A DNA stretch of 64,000 bases, taken from positions 639,306,967 to 639,370,966 of the forward strand of contig CM053026.1 in NCBI GenBank assembly GCA_028564925.1, in the 5' to 3' direction. Source of the stretch: Lithobates sylvaticus (Eukaryota; Chordata; Amphibia; Anura; Ranidae). Below the pieces are notes generated by a model. That model was not told the DNA's origin. It worked only from the letters and a program-made list of their open reading frames with translations, and did not search any database. Below, piece by piece: positions 31,754 to 43,362 of this stretch; the first letter of the stretch is position 1; each line of letters opens with the position of its first letter. A program made the translations under genes and the position numbers.

Positions 31754-33190
31754 ATGTGCAGACGTTCGAATGGTGAGCACCAAAAAGGTTTATGGGAGAA
31801 TATGGGCCAAGTTTGTAGGATTCTCATCCTTTACGGGCAGATCGTTCAGGATATCCTAAGTTTCCTCCAATTCTGCCTAGATTTGTCTCTATTCATCAGC
31901 TCCCTAAGGGTCCAAGTCTCAGCCTTGTCGGCCTTCTCCAGAACATCATGGGCCATTCATCCTCTAATCCGGCAGTTCTTTCGTGGGGCAACAAGTCTCA
32001 GGCCCCAAAGAAGACCGAGATTTCCTAAATGGGATCTTTCCCTTGTTCTTGACTCACTGTCTGACTCCAGTACCTCAGCATCCGCTCCGCTTTCTGTCAA
32101 AGACCTTTCTGAAAAAGTTGCCTTCCTAGTTGTCGTCACTTTGGCCAAAAGGGTTTCTGAGGTCAGGTCCTTTGGTCATGAAGAACCATTTCTGACTTTC
32201 TTTCCGGACCGGGTGGTCCTCATCCCTATGCTCGGCTCAAAACCGAAAGTCACCTCAGTGTTCACTAAAAACCAAGAAATTGTCCTACCTACATTTAGGG
32301 CCCATGGGTCCACCTAAATGTAGGTGAACTACTGAAGGAATACCTGCAAGCTATAATCAATGAGAGATATTCAAGCATAAATGAATGGTACCTCCCCCCC
32401 AGCACTCATGAAACAATGATGTTAGTTCAACCAAACAACATAGGCAGCCACTATAAAAATAAGCAGACAATCTCAAAAGTATGCCACAGTGAAACTATAA
32501 CATTATCAGAATCTAAAAAATCGAAGCAAAAAGCTGTAGAAGTTATATTTGGATTTTGATAGATATGTCATAAGTCCATCAGCAAAAGTTCATATGGGGT
32601 TAAAATCCAGCTGCATCCCGTCACCACACCGCGTTTGAGAACTCCCCTAAGGTAATCAACTTACAAGATGGATCAAGGTAATTAGGCTTGTGTTTAAACT
32701 ATTTCTTTTAGCAGGCACTGCGTCTCTCCACCTAGGTATTGCTTGTGACAAGCACGAGAAATGTACACATAGCATAATCCAATAAAATTTATTTTGTGAT
32801 TAAAATACCACCTTTACAAATGTGCATTTAAAAACTTAAAATTCAAAACAAGCGTGTATTGATTCAATAACTCCCATCACTATCGCATGTCAAACTCTCA
32901 CCGCTCAGCTAATATCTCATAAAGTGGTGTTCCTGTGTTGAGCAGACAGATGATTGGACGGCGTAGGATGCTGTGTGGTCTTGCTCTGATGGGTTTCACC
33001 ATCACTTCGTCAGAGGGCGGGTGTAGGGATAAGGGCTTGGCTCCTCCAGAGGCGGTGATAGCACATTCCACCAGGGGTATGGCGGATTCGTGGGCAGCAG
33101 CCCGGCATGTGGCTCCAGACGTCATCTGCAAAGCAGCCTCATGGGCCTCCATTAATACGTTTATGTCACATTACTGCATAGAGCCTGCTT
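31754..33190 (+). pseudogene. DIRS tyrosine recombinase region (fossil)
   Basis: The N-terminal part (about 31,850-32,300) has WDLSLVLDSLSDSS and VVTLAKRVSEVRSF, whose Arg lies in the first catalytic region of DIRS recombinases. The C-terminal part (about 33,030-33,190) has AHSTRGMADSWA, which matches the His-x-x-Arg region, and FMSHYCIE, which matches the nucleophile Tyr region. The segment between is occupied by an unrelated repeat. The gene is broken. Confidence 0.85.
32315..33015. mobile_element. Unclassified repeat interrupting the DIRS recombinase
   Basis: This AT-rich non-coding segment starts near a small palindrome (CCTACATTTAGG ... CCTAAATGTAGG, 32,286-32,322) and ends near GATGGGTTTCACCATCACTTC. 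That phrase type, a GTTTCACC box followed by CTTCGTCAGAG, recurs in other unclassified repeats of this window. Its limits are set by where recombinase coding stops and resumes. Confidence 0.5.
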
Positions 33191-33555
33191 CTCTATCTTC
33201 TGTGAACTTTGGTTTAAGAATCCTGTCGGTTTATGGGTTAAATTAAATTTTCTTTGATCAAGCATACCCACCCGTGTGGACTGGCTAGTTATTTCCCCCA
33301 CATAGGCTGCCATAGAGTCTGTCAGGAAAACAGAAAATGTATTATCAAATACTTACCATAATTTTCCTTTCATGATGGAAACGGAGTTCCCACCCGTTGG
33401 TCAAGAGATGGCTAATTATGGAACACAGTCTCTAGTGGTGAGCTCAAATTTATGGGAGTGGGGTCCTATAGCATTGGAGAGGAGACAGAGTTAACCCACA
33501 TGTAGGTTGCCATGGAGTCCATCAGGAAAGGAAAATTACGGTAATTATTTGATAA

Positions 33556-34224
33556 TAAACTTTCATTTTTTTTAGTGCTCGTGACATAATAGAGCTTCTT
33601 CCTTTTCATAGAGCTATAGATTAAATGCAGTTTTACAATAACTATAGTATAAATGCTTATGAACCAAATAATTCATTTAGGAGTTACGATATTGTGAAAT
33701 GATGCAGTGCCAGTGAATATAACAAAAACATACAAAAAAAACAAAAACAAATAAGTAAACAGTGTTCTATGTGCCAAAAGTGAAGTCTCTCTTAAATCCA
33801 AGTCGAAATATATTCAATTAATAAAAGATCTCCCACCATCCAGCAGATTCTTGTAGTGTAAGGAAAACAGCAAGTTTTTAAGGCACAAATCCTCCCCAGG
33901 TGTATGCGTGTCCACTCCAGAATCACTCCTCTTAGACAGCAGCAAAAGGCAACTACAAATGGAATAGATAGAGTTCCCCAAGGAGCCAACAGAATGTTAG
34001 CGATAGTGTAGTAGTTCAAACAAAAGCTTATTGTAGAACAAAGCCAGTCATCCAGTTAGGACAATGTGACAGAGAAAAAACTCACTTAGAGAGCCAGGAT
34101 CGTGCAGCGGCATGACGTCAGCACTGAGGTTCCGCCCTGACTAGTTTTGTCCAAACAGACATTGGATATCATTTTGTGTCACATTAACCTGACTGCTCCT
34201 TTTTTAAATTATCTTTAAATTTAT
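33556..34224. other. Unassigned sequence after the DIRS element
   Basis: No coding similarity was seen. The part from about 33,790 has the look of the same unclassified repeats (CATGACGTCAGCACTGAGG near 34,112), and no boundary could be set. Confidence 0.3.
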
Positions 34225-34899
34225 ATTTTATAAAACAAATAGAACTCACATGCGGGTGAGGGGGAGAGAAAGGATGACAGCCCACAGTGGATTGTATGTG
34301 TGGTAGTCCTTGGTGGATAGGAAAGCCAGCTGTGGTGGGGAGCAAGATGAGCCTAGAGTCCGTGCAGGGAGACCAGCGTCAGGCTGCCCTGTGCGGTCGT
34401 GATGGTATATCCAGAAATCGTATGTCTGCCCAAAGATGATGTGTCCAGCTGGAGTAGTGAGAGGAGCCGTCAGTTCAATAGCTGTGTGAGCCAATTGGGA
34501 AGCGTTTCGGAAGCTTAAAGCATAAGTTCACCTTTGTTCACATTTTTTTTTCTAAATTCCATCTCCCCTATGTACCAATATAGCATGTTCTTTTTTTGCA
34601 AAAATATCAAAGCTTTCCATAAAATCTACAGACACGTACCTCACTGTCCTCCATCCATGTTTCCAAACGTCTATTGCTTCTGTCTTACGTCCTTACAGAC
34701 TGTAGGTCATGACATAGGAAGGAGTTGACCAGCTGACCTCATTAGCATACACCCTGCATCATCCACCCTCCAATTCCCAGCTGCATGTTTTTTAAATGAA
34801 ATGCAATCAATCGGTGATCACCCTTCTCACTAAATATACAATTAGATTGCATAGTGTATGGCCATCTTAATACAAGTACATAGGAGGGAGTGGACAGAA

Positions 34900-35590
34900 A
34901 CACTCAGCTGTCAAGCCCCATTCACATCTCTGCATAGTGGGAACTCGCATTCCCACATGCTTTTTTTTTTGGGGGGGGGGGGGGCGTTTTTGAGCATTTT
35001 CACTCATCACACACAGGGCAGCCCATTCATACAATCGCTGTGTGTAGGGAAAAATGTGTGTTTGCTTCTGTGTTTGGTGTGTTGTTAACAATTAATGGCA
35101 ATGAAAACGCAACTAGTAATTTTAGGTGTATAAAGGTGGCCATACACTATACAATCTGATTGTACAATCTCCTTTAGGTCTGCCATCAATTATGTAGTGC
35201 AAGGGCCTGCCTGATTGGATACAGAGTAATTGGCTAGATAGGTGTTTTCTCCTATTTTTTACATTTGGTAAATCTAAAGGAGATTGTACAATCAGATTGT
35301 ATAGTTTATGGCCCCCTTTATACATCTAAAATTACTAATTGCCTTTCAATGCCATTATGTTTTAATGACATACCAAACACAGAAGCAAACATACATTTTG
35401 CCATGTGAAAAAAAGAGTGGCAAATGCTGCAAAACGCACAGTAAAAAACACGCAACCCACAAAGCGCCACCATGTCCCATAAGCCACATATAGCACAGCC
35501 CATTTAAATCAATAGGCTGCCCTATGCATGTCACAGGAAAAATGAGCCACAAAACGTTTGCTCCCACTATGCTAGATAAATGGGGCCTTA
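34900..35590. mobile_element. Palindromic foldback element
   Basis: The innermost arms (35,132-35,319, AAAGGTGGCCATACACTATA ... ) are well matched. Pairing continues outward through ACACCAAACACAGAAGCAAAC, at about 35,065-35,085 in reverse and 35,371-35,391 directly, to GGCCCCATTTATCTAGCATAG near 35,570. The centre is near 35,226. It is non-coding. Confidence 0.65.
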
Positions 35591-35898
35591 AAGTGAAATT
35601 AGTGCGTTAACACAAGAACAATGAGGCTCCATTCATATCTGTGCATTTTCTTGCATTTTAGAAATGCGCTGCACCAAAAATTGCAGTTAAAAACGCACCA
35701 ATCTCCACTCTAAAAACTTCTAAAGCTTCTTTGGGGCAATTGTTGAGTATAGGGCAGCCCATTCAGGTGGATGAACTGCCCGATGTGTGATGAGTGAAAA
35801 TGCTTCAAACCCCCCCCCCCCATCTCATTCTCTGTCTCTGCCCTGCCCCGCTTCCTCGCCACTATTCTTGAAAAAACAATAAAAAATTGTCACTGCCA

Positions 35899-36236
35899 GC
35901 CCCTCTATTAGAGGCTGGCATAGCACACTATGAAAGTTGTTTAAAAAAACAAGTGTTTTAAATACCAATTTTGAGCTGTCTTCAGGCTGGTCATGTAACT
36001 TGCGCCCACTTTACAGCTCCGATACATGGCTTCTGTGGAGGAGACGAGCGGACATGTGATCTCCCCGACTGACATCAGATTTAGATCACGGCCCCTCCCG
36101 CAAAAGACATCCATCGGAGCTGTAAAGCTGCCGCAAGTCACATGACCAGCCTGAAGACAGCTCAAAATTGCTATTTAGAACGCTTGTTTTTTAAAACAAC
36201 TTTCATAGTGTACTCTAATAGAGGGGCTGGCATAGT
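35899..36236. mobile_element. Foldback MITE
   Basis: Arms of about 130 bases: GAGCTGTCTTCAGGCTGGTCATGT pairs with ACATGACCAGCCTGAAGACAGCTC (trimmed here to about 20 matching bases each), and TAGAGGCTGGCATAG-type ends face each other. A 60-base unpaired centre lies near 36,050. It is non-coding. Confidence 0.7.
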
Positions 36237-36551
36237 CTTCTATTAATGGGTTTACAAACACTTTAACCAAACCTCCTTTATCATCGTGGCTGACACCGGT
36301 CTCCCTGCTGGATTCCAGGCTCGTCTTGCTCCTCACCACAGCCGGCTTTCTTCTCCACCAAGGACTAACACACAGCTTCCAGCTCCTTACAATCCACTGT
36401 GGACTGTCATCCTCTCTCTCCCCCTTCACCCTCTTGTGAATTCTATTTGTTTTATTTTACCTAATAAATTGTGCTACACTATGCCGGTTTGGCGCTTTCT
36501 TCCCTTCCCTTCCTATTTTACAGATTGTGGATTTCCAGACCACAAATGAAA

Positions 36552-37009
36552 GTAACAACAAAGGCCTGGGGAATGCCCAGGAAAAAAACAAAGCCTACTT
36601 ACCACCAGCTTGCAGACAACCGAATGAACCTGTCTAACAGTATGCGTTAAAAACAGGGGTTTAGTCCGCACGCATTTGCAAGCGCATGCGTGAGCCACAT
36701 AGCCACATCATGGCACACTGGTATCTGTGGTCCTAACACTAAAATATGAGTGTCCCCACAGTCCACCTGCCCACATTTATCCATCAGAATGGGACACTAT
36801 TATTACTATTACAATATTTTAGTGTTAGGACCACAGATACCAGGGTGCTGTGACATGGCTCTGTGGCTCCCGCATGCGTTTGCAAATGCGTGCAGACTAA
36901 ACACCTGTTTTTAACGCATACTTTTAGACAGGTTCATTCGGTTGTCTGCAAGCTGGTGGTAAGTAGGCTTTGTTTTGTTCCTGGGCGTTCCCCAGGCCTT
37001 TGTTGTTAC
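36552..37009. mobile_element. Long foldback MITE, GTAACAACAAAGG termini
   Basis: GTAACAACAAAGGCCTGGGG opens the element and its inverse closes it. Arms of about 200 bases pair along most of their length, including GGTATCTGTGGTCCTAACAC near the centre and TGCAGACAACCGAATGAACC further out. No coding part is present. Confidence 0.85.
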
Positions 37010-38150
37010 CTGTTTTAGCCCTTCAATGCCGCTTACTGCGATAGCCAGCTATAAATGAGGGCGGTGGGAAGTTTTTGTTATCACAAATGAAAGCATCCTT
37101 GCCAGCACCACAGTGTCAGCCATTTTCTACTATTTGACATTTTTATTCCTATACCTCCGGGAATAAGTAGCTTTCAATACCTCTTTTTTTACCTGGGATA
37201 TGACATTTTGTCACTATAGGATGAACACAGTGTCAGAGCTGTAGTGTTTTATATTTCTTATAAGAAAGTGTTTGAATTTATTTATCTTATCAGTTTTGCA
37301 TCAATGTAATTTATTAAGCTTTTTGCAATTTTAATGATTAATTAAAATCATTTACGCTCATTTGATTTCATAAGTCTCTTTTGACTGATGCACACTGAAG
37401 TAATAACTGGAAATGGTGTCCATATTGTATGAAAATATATCATACAATGTGATGTATATCATACAATTAGTACAGACAATTACAGCTTTACAATTCCCAT
37501 AAACATTTGATTTAAGGGGCGGATGCCTAACTACCTCATTGATGTAGTTGTACGGTAACTAAAACATATGTCTGCACTAGTCAACTAAGGTGAAGTTCTT
37601 AATTATCATATTGTCATATTATCATATTATAAATAAAAGTGCACAGATCTAATTAATTTATATGCAGACTGTGAACATTTGTTCATAATTAGCTGTAATT
37701 ATACAAACAATTCTGTTCTTCATTCAACTTGGTTTCTGGCTGTCAACATACTACATGTATTATAACGGTATTTGTATCTTCATATAAGCATATATAACTT
37801 TGATATGACTGATAACACATTCAAATAGTAGTTTATTTTTAAATAGATTGTAGAAAAGGGAGATGTCGTTCTTGGTTGGGGCAGGGGATGTTTGGAGAGA
37901 AAAGTGGTCATTCTAATAAATATACAAATAATATTTAGTGTTAGGTAAGTTATAGTAATTACCAATTCCTCCAGTTGCTTGGGCTGATGGGTGGACAGTA
38001 CATCATTCACTGCTGTAAATCCAAATCTTGACCAAAATTGAGTCCATAATTGCGGTATAAGCGAGTCGAGTACAGAAATAGGCAATTGTAAATTACTGGG
38101 GGAGGCACTAGTTGGTTCACCTGGTTGTCAATGGCAAATTGTCCTGGTAA
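37010..38150. other. AT-rich sequence, nothing recognised
   Basis: No repeat termini were found. The minus-strand open frame at 37,780-38,085 (SQPISVLDSLIPQLWTQFW-like start) has no known domain and is probably chance. Confidence 0.3.
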
Positions 38151-38158
38151 TTACTGGG

Positions 38159-40291
38159 GAGACATGTGCAGTTTGTGTCATTACAAATTGAAAAACAGAA
38201 GAATTTTCATTTTTTGGAAATTCGGATGTATTTGAATTTCCGAATTACAATAGTACCGAATTTAAACTAATTTAAAATAACAAAAAAAAACTCGGACCAA
38301 ATTCGAATTTGAATCGATTTGAATCGTTTTCCAATACATTATAGTTTTGGAATTCGAAAAGTTTTCAAATTTGAATAATTTTCTAATTCAAATCGTTTTC
38401 CAAATTCCAAAGAGAATAAAATAGAATAGAAAGTAAAGGAATGGAATAAAAAAAAATAAAGTAGAAAAAAAAAGAAAAAGAGAGTAGAAAAGAACATAGC
38501 AGGAAATATAATATAATAGAGTAAAACAGAACAAAATAGAGAATAAAAAAACATAATAGAATAGAAATGAATAGAATAAAACAATAATAGAATAATAGAA
38601 TATAATAGAATAAAAAAGAAAGTATATAACCATCTTCTGAAATTGGAATTTCAAATAGAATGAATTTGAATAATAAGAAAAGAAAAGAATAGAATGGAAA
38701 AGAATAGAATGGAAAAAATAATAGAATATACTATAATATAATAGAAAATAATAGAATTAAAAAACAATAGAATAGAATAAATTTGAAAAAATATTAAAAA
38801 TTCAAATAGAAACAATTTAAATTTGAAATAGAATAGAAAGAATAGTAGATTAGAATAGAATAGAATATAAAATAACAGAATAGTATAGAAAAAAAAACAA
38901 CAGAATAGAAATAAATAGAATAGCCACTTAAGGACCAAGCCTGTTTTTCAGACTCTGTGTTTACAAGTTAAAAACAATTTTTTTTTGCTAGGAAATTACT
39001 TGGAACCCCCAAACATTATACATTTTTTTCTAACACCCTAGAGAATAAAATGGCGTCATTGCAATTCTTTTTGTCACACCGTATTTGCGCAGCGGTCTTA
39101 CAAGCGCACTTTTTTGGGGAAAAAAAAATCCTTTTTTTAATAAAAAAATAAGACAACAGTAAAGTTAGCCCAATTTTTTTTTCTTATATTGTGAAAGATA
39201 ATGTTACGCTGAGTAAATTGATACCCAACATGTCACGCTTAAAAAATTGTGCCCGCTCATGGAATGGTGTCAAACTTTTACCCTTAAAAATCTCCATAAG
39301 CAACGTTTAAAAGATTCTACAGGTTGCATGTTTTGAGTTACAGAGGATGTCTAGGGCTAGAATTATTGCTCTCACTCTAACGTTCACGGCAATACCTCAA
39401 ATGTCTTTCCCTCACTTGTATCCATACCCAGGTAGGAAGAGGACCCGATCTTCTCCGCTGCTACCGATGGCTTTGGTAAGCGACGGAGGGCATAGGAGAG
39501 CAGCGGAAGGGGACCCCTCTCCCCCGCAGATATCGGTGATCTTGCGGCGAATCCGCCACAGAGACCACCATTATTGTAAACCAGACCGCCCACTGAAGAG
39601 ATGGATATCTCGGTTATGGCAGCCGTTACCGAGATATCCATCTTTAAAGTGCCGATGTATATATACAGTGGGCGGTCCGGAAGTGGATAGAAAGAATATA
39701 ACCATCTTCCAAAATGTAAATTAAAACATTTTTTTTTTTTATTTGAATAGAAAAGAATAGAATAGAATAGAAAATAAAACAATAGAGTAGAACAGAATAG
39801 AATAGAATAAACAAATAGAAAAATAAAAGAATTCAGAAAACAATAGAATAGAATAGAAAGAATATAACCATTTCCCAAAATTCAAATAGAATAAATTTGA
39901 TTTTGAATAGAATAGAAAATAATAAATTAGAATAGGAAGAGGGTTATATTATTTCTATTCTATTCTAGTTTGTTTTGTTTTTTCTATAATATTCTGTTAT
40001 TTTCTATTCTAATCTATTTTTTTCTATTTTATTCAAATTGATTCTATTTATATTTTGGGAAATGGTTTTATTATTTGTTATTTGTTGGTTTTATTATTTG
40101 TATTCTATTCTATTTTTTGAATTATATTCTTTTCTATTCTATACTTTCTTTCAAATTGATTCAAATTCCGAAAATGAAATATGAGTAAACTAAACAAATT
40201 CCAAAAACAAATTTAATGAATTAAACTAAACAAATTTATATAAATAACAAAATTACAAAATAACAAAATTAAACAAATTTTTTCACATCTA
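38159..40291. mobile_element. hAT-like element, TAGACATGTGC family, with nested TTAA-type element
   Basis: The left end GAGACATGTGCAG and the right end TTCACATCTA are decayed forms of the family terminus. TTACTGGG before and TTACTTGG after match in 7 of 8 bases, a probable 8-bp duplication. The body is built of AATAGA and TTCTATT words running in opposite directions in the two halves. Between them sits a 763-bp element (38,924-39,686). Phe/Leu/Tyr-rich frames here are shadows of the AT repeat. Confidence 0.7.
38924..39686. mobile_element. TTAA-type (piggyBac-like) MITE, nested
   Basis: The terminus CCACTTAAGGACC pairs with GGTCCGGAAGTGG. The expected TTAA is ATAG on both sides here. Since the host sequence is a run of GAATA words, the match is not proof of a duplication. 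The inner part has a 16-bp hairpin at 39,599-39,643 and, around it, CCAGACCGCCCACTG / CAGTGGGCGGTCCGG. It is non-coding. Confidence 0.7.
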
Positions 40292-40620
40292 TTACTTGGG
40301 TACATTATCTGAAGGTGTGAACCAATGTTTAGGTTGATACAGATACTAGATACTAGCTATTTAACCACTAGCCGACCAGCCAAGGCTGTGCAAATCGGCG
40401 TAGCTGTATGTTGCTCCTTTAAGACGCCACAGCAGGCACTCGCGCGCCCACCGCATATCCCCGGAGCGCGTGCCCGGCTGGCATCGCTCATGACAGAGTG
40501 AGATCCCGGTTCTCTCAGGGGAGAGGAGACCAATCATGTGTTCATACTAAGTATGAACACCGATCGGTCTCCTCCCCTAGTTAGTCCCATCCCCCCTACT
40601 GTTAGGACACACCTAGGGAA

Positions 40621-42654
40621 TAGGGATGGGCTTTATGTTTGAGTCGAACATGAGTTCGACTCGAACATTGGCTGTTCGCCAGTTCGCTGGACAGCGAACA
40701 ATTTTGGGTGTTCATGACAAATTCAAAAGCTGCGGAACACTCTTTAAAAGTCTATGGGAGAAATAAAAAGTGCTAATTTTAAAGGCTTATATGCATGGTA
40801 TTGTCATAAAAAGTGTTTGGGGACCTGGGTCCTGCCCCAGGGGACATGTATCAATACAGAAAAAAAGTTTTAAAAACGTCTGTTTTTTCGGGAGCAGTGA
40901 TTTAAATAATGCTTAAAGTGAAACAATAAAAGTGTAATATTCCTTTAAATTTCATACCTGGGGGGGGTGACTGTAGTATGCATGTAAAGGGGCACATGTT
41001 TCCCATGTTTAGAACAGTCTGACAGCAAAATTACATTTCTAAAGGAAAAAAAATCATTTAAAACTACTCGCGGCTACAATGAATTGTCGGTACGACAATA
41101 CACATAAAAGTTCATTAATAAAAACGGCATGGCATTTCCCCACAGGTTAAATCTGAAGGTAGCCCCAAAGCACCTTGTCCCCATGTTGATGGGGAGAAGG
41201 GCCTCATCCCCACAACCCTTGCCCGGTGGTTGTGGGGGGTCTGCGAGCGGGGGGCTTATCGGAATATGGAAGCCCCCTTTAACAAGGGGACCCACAGATC
41301 ATGCCTCCCCCCTGTGTGAATTGGTAATGGGGTACAAATGTACCCCTACCATTATACAAAAAAAGTGTCAAAAAAGTTAAAAAACACAAGGTTATGTAAA
41401 CGTGTGACCCCGCCCCCTCTGACAACACGGGGAAAGCCATAGGGAAGTCCCCATGTGTCAGAGGAGGGCGGGGTCACCAGGTGGCCCCGCCCTCCATTAT
41501 ATAAGAAGTGTCAGAAGAATCGAAGCATCACACGGTGGAAGACTCCCACTGAGGCGGATCGTGCAGACGGAGCGGTGAAGAAGCCAGAGCAAGATGCAGG
41601 ACGAGAAGAGCGGAGGAAGAAGAAGATGAAGAAGTTGGAGAAGAAGAAGTTGGAGGAACAAGAAGAACACCAAAGGAAGACCAGAAGAAAGAAGATGGAA
41701 GAAGAAGCGGAAAGAAGAAGAAATTAATAAAGGACTTGTCAAAAACCGTCTATTGTGTTTTTTAACCTTTTTGACACTTTTTTTTGTGAAATGGTAGGGG
41801 TACATTTGTACCCCATTACCAATTCACACAGGAAGGGGCGGGATCTGGGGGTCTTCCAGATTCCGATACGCCCCCCGCCCGCAGACCCCCACAACCACTG
41901 GGCAAGGGTTGTGGGGATGAGGCCCTTCTCCCCATCAACATGGGGACAAGGTGCTTTGGGGCTACCCCAAAGCACCCTCCCAATGTTGAGGGCATGTGGC
42001 CTGGTATGGTTCAGGAGGGGGGACGCACTCTTGTCCCCCCTCTTTTCCTGCGGCCTGCCAGGTTGCGTGCTTGGATAAGGGTCTGGGGTGGATTTTTGGC
42101 GCGGGGTTCCCCTTAAAATCCATACCAGACCTGAAGGGTCTGGTATGGATTTTGAGGGGGACCCCAAGCTATTTTTTTATTTTTTATTTTGGCACGGGGT
42201 TCCCCATCCATACCAGACCTGAAGGGCCTGGTATGGAATTTAGGGGGACCCCCACTCATTTTTTTTTTTTACATTTTGGTTCGGGGTTCCCCTGTTGGGA
42301 AATCCAATGCCGTTTTTATCAATGAACTTTTATGTGTATTGTCGGGCCGACAATTCATTATAGCTTTGAGTAGTTTTAAATTACTTTTTTTCCTTTAGAA
42401 ATGTCATTTTGCTTTCAGACTGTTCTAAACACGGGGAAACATGCGTCCCTTTACATGCATACTACAGTCACCCCCCAGGTCCCCAAACACTTTTTATGAC
42501 AATACCATGCATATAAGCCTTTAAAACTAGCACTTTTGATTATTCATGTTCGTGTCCCATAGACTTTAACGGTGTTCGCGTGTTCAAACAAATTTTTTAC
42601 CTGTTCGCATGTTCTGGATGCGTATCGAACAGGGGGGTGTTCAGCCCATTCCTA
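40621..42654. mobile_element. hAT-like palindromic element, TAGGGATGGGC family, complete ends
   Basis: TAGGGATGGGC opens it and GCCCATTCCTA closes it. The target copy CTAGGGAA is perfect at 40,613-40,620 and 42,655-42,662. Outer arms share TTCGACTCGAAC-type and TTGTCATAAAAAGTGTTTGG words; inner arms share GGTCTGGTATGGATTTT and GGCTTATCGGAAT-type words. The centre near 41,430 is a promoter-like palindrome, but only the rightward cassette is kept. It carries no transposase. Confidence 0.9.
41461..41760 (+). other. Promoter/ORF/poly(A)-like cassette of the 40.6-kb element
   Basis: A GGGCGGGGTCACCAGGTGG block (41,467-41,485) is followed by TATATAAG at 41,498-41,505, a leader, and AATAAAGGACTTGTC at 41,726. 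The frame between is Lys/Glu/Arg-rich. The first ATG after the TATA box (41,594) opens only 11 codons. Another at 41,636 opens 33 codons (MKKLEKKKLEEQEEHQRK...) and stops just at the poly(A) signal. The layout matches the 5.1-kb element but the reading frames do not. Confidence 0.5.
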
Positions 42655-43362
42655 CTAGGGAACATAATTAACCCCTTGATCGCCCCCACCTAGTGCTCAG
42701 TGACATTTATACAGTAATCAATGGCTATTTTTAGCTCTGATCACTGTATAAATGTCCTAAAATAGTGTCAAATGTGTCTGATCTGTCCGCCGTAATGTCA
42801 CAGTCCTGATAAATATTGCAGATCGCCGCCATTACTAGTAAAATAATAATAATAATAATAAAAATTACATAAATGTATCCCCTATTTTGTAGATGCTATA
42901 ACTTTTGCGCAAACCAATTTACAATTATTGAGATTTTTTTTTACCAAAAATATGTAGAAGATTTTTTTTAAATGTGGATCTTTATTATAGCAAAAAGTAC
43001 AAAATATTGTGTTTTTTTTTTAAAATTGTCGCTTTTTTTTGTTTATAGTGCAAAAAATAAAAACCTCATAGGTGATCAAATACCACCAAAAGAAAAATCT
43101 ATTTGTGGGGAAAAAGGACATACATTTTGTTTGGGTACAATGTCGCCCGACCGCGCAATTGTCAGTTAAAGCAATGCAGTGCCATATCGCAAAAAATGGC
43201 CTGGTCAGGAAGGGGGCAAATCCTTCCAAGGCTTAAGTGGTTAAAAGTTATAATAAGTTATATAATACAGTGCAGCCATTGTACACTTTCTAATACACTT
43301 CAGGCGGTGTATACAGTATCTAATACAGTGTAGTGTGGTGTTGCAAAACAAAAAAACACATC

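Larger units (their letters stand above)
27362..33555 (+). mobile_element. DIRS-type tyrosine-recombinase retroelement (fossil, broken)
   Basis: DIRS elements replicate through a circular intermediate and integrate with a tyrosine recombinase instead of an integrase. The inverted terminal repeats are about 27,368-27,480 and 33,418-33,530; both read CATAAATTTGAGCTCACCAC or its inverse. An internal complementary region at about 33,297-33,370 matches the two outer ends joined, a hallmark of the group. Gag, RT/RNase H and recombinase parts occur in the expected order. The copy has several breaks and at least two insertions (29,199-29,816 and about 32,315-33,015), so it is an old inactive copy. 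Confidence 0.9.
34225..36468. repeat. Large inverted repeat with 2-kb interior
   Basis: Outer arms 34,225-34,380 and 36,292-36,468 are inverted copies. For example, GATGACAGCCCACAGTGGATT pairs with AATCCACTGTGGACTGTCATC, and AACAAATAGAA pairs with TTCTATTTGTT. The interior holds a second, larger palindrome (about 34,900-35,590) and a third foldback (35,899-36,236). It may be one composite foldback transposon or two inverted copies of one repeat; no coding part tells which. Confidence 0.65.
40366..43240. mobile_element. TTAA-flanked element (piggyBac-like), split by a hAT-like element
   Basis: TTAA at 40,362-40,365 and 43,241-43,244 bounds it. The ends are CCACTAGCCGACCAGCC and CCAAGGCTTAAGTGG. 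Without the 2034-bp insertion and its duplicated 8-bp site it is about 833 bp. Its right half has the phrase ATCGCCGCCATTACTAGTAAA, a GTAATAATAATAATA tract and AACTTTTGCGCAAACC, familiar from frog genomic repeats. No transposase is visible. Confidence 0.8.

Noticed and set aside
37780-38085. 101-codon minus-strand frame
   Set aside because: Its first third looks protein-like, but no family could be named and the rest is low complexity.
38339-38938. Overlapping Phe/Leu/Tyr-rich minus-strand frames resembling membrane proteins
   Set aside because: They follow the AATAG/GAATA simple-sequence body of a hAT-like element; composition is set by the repeat.
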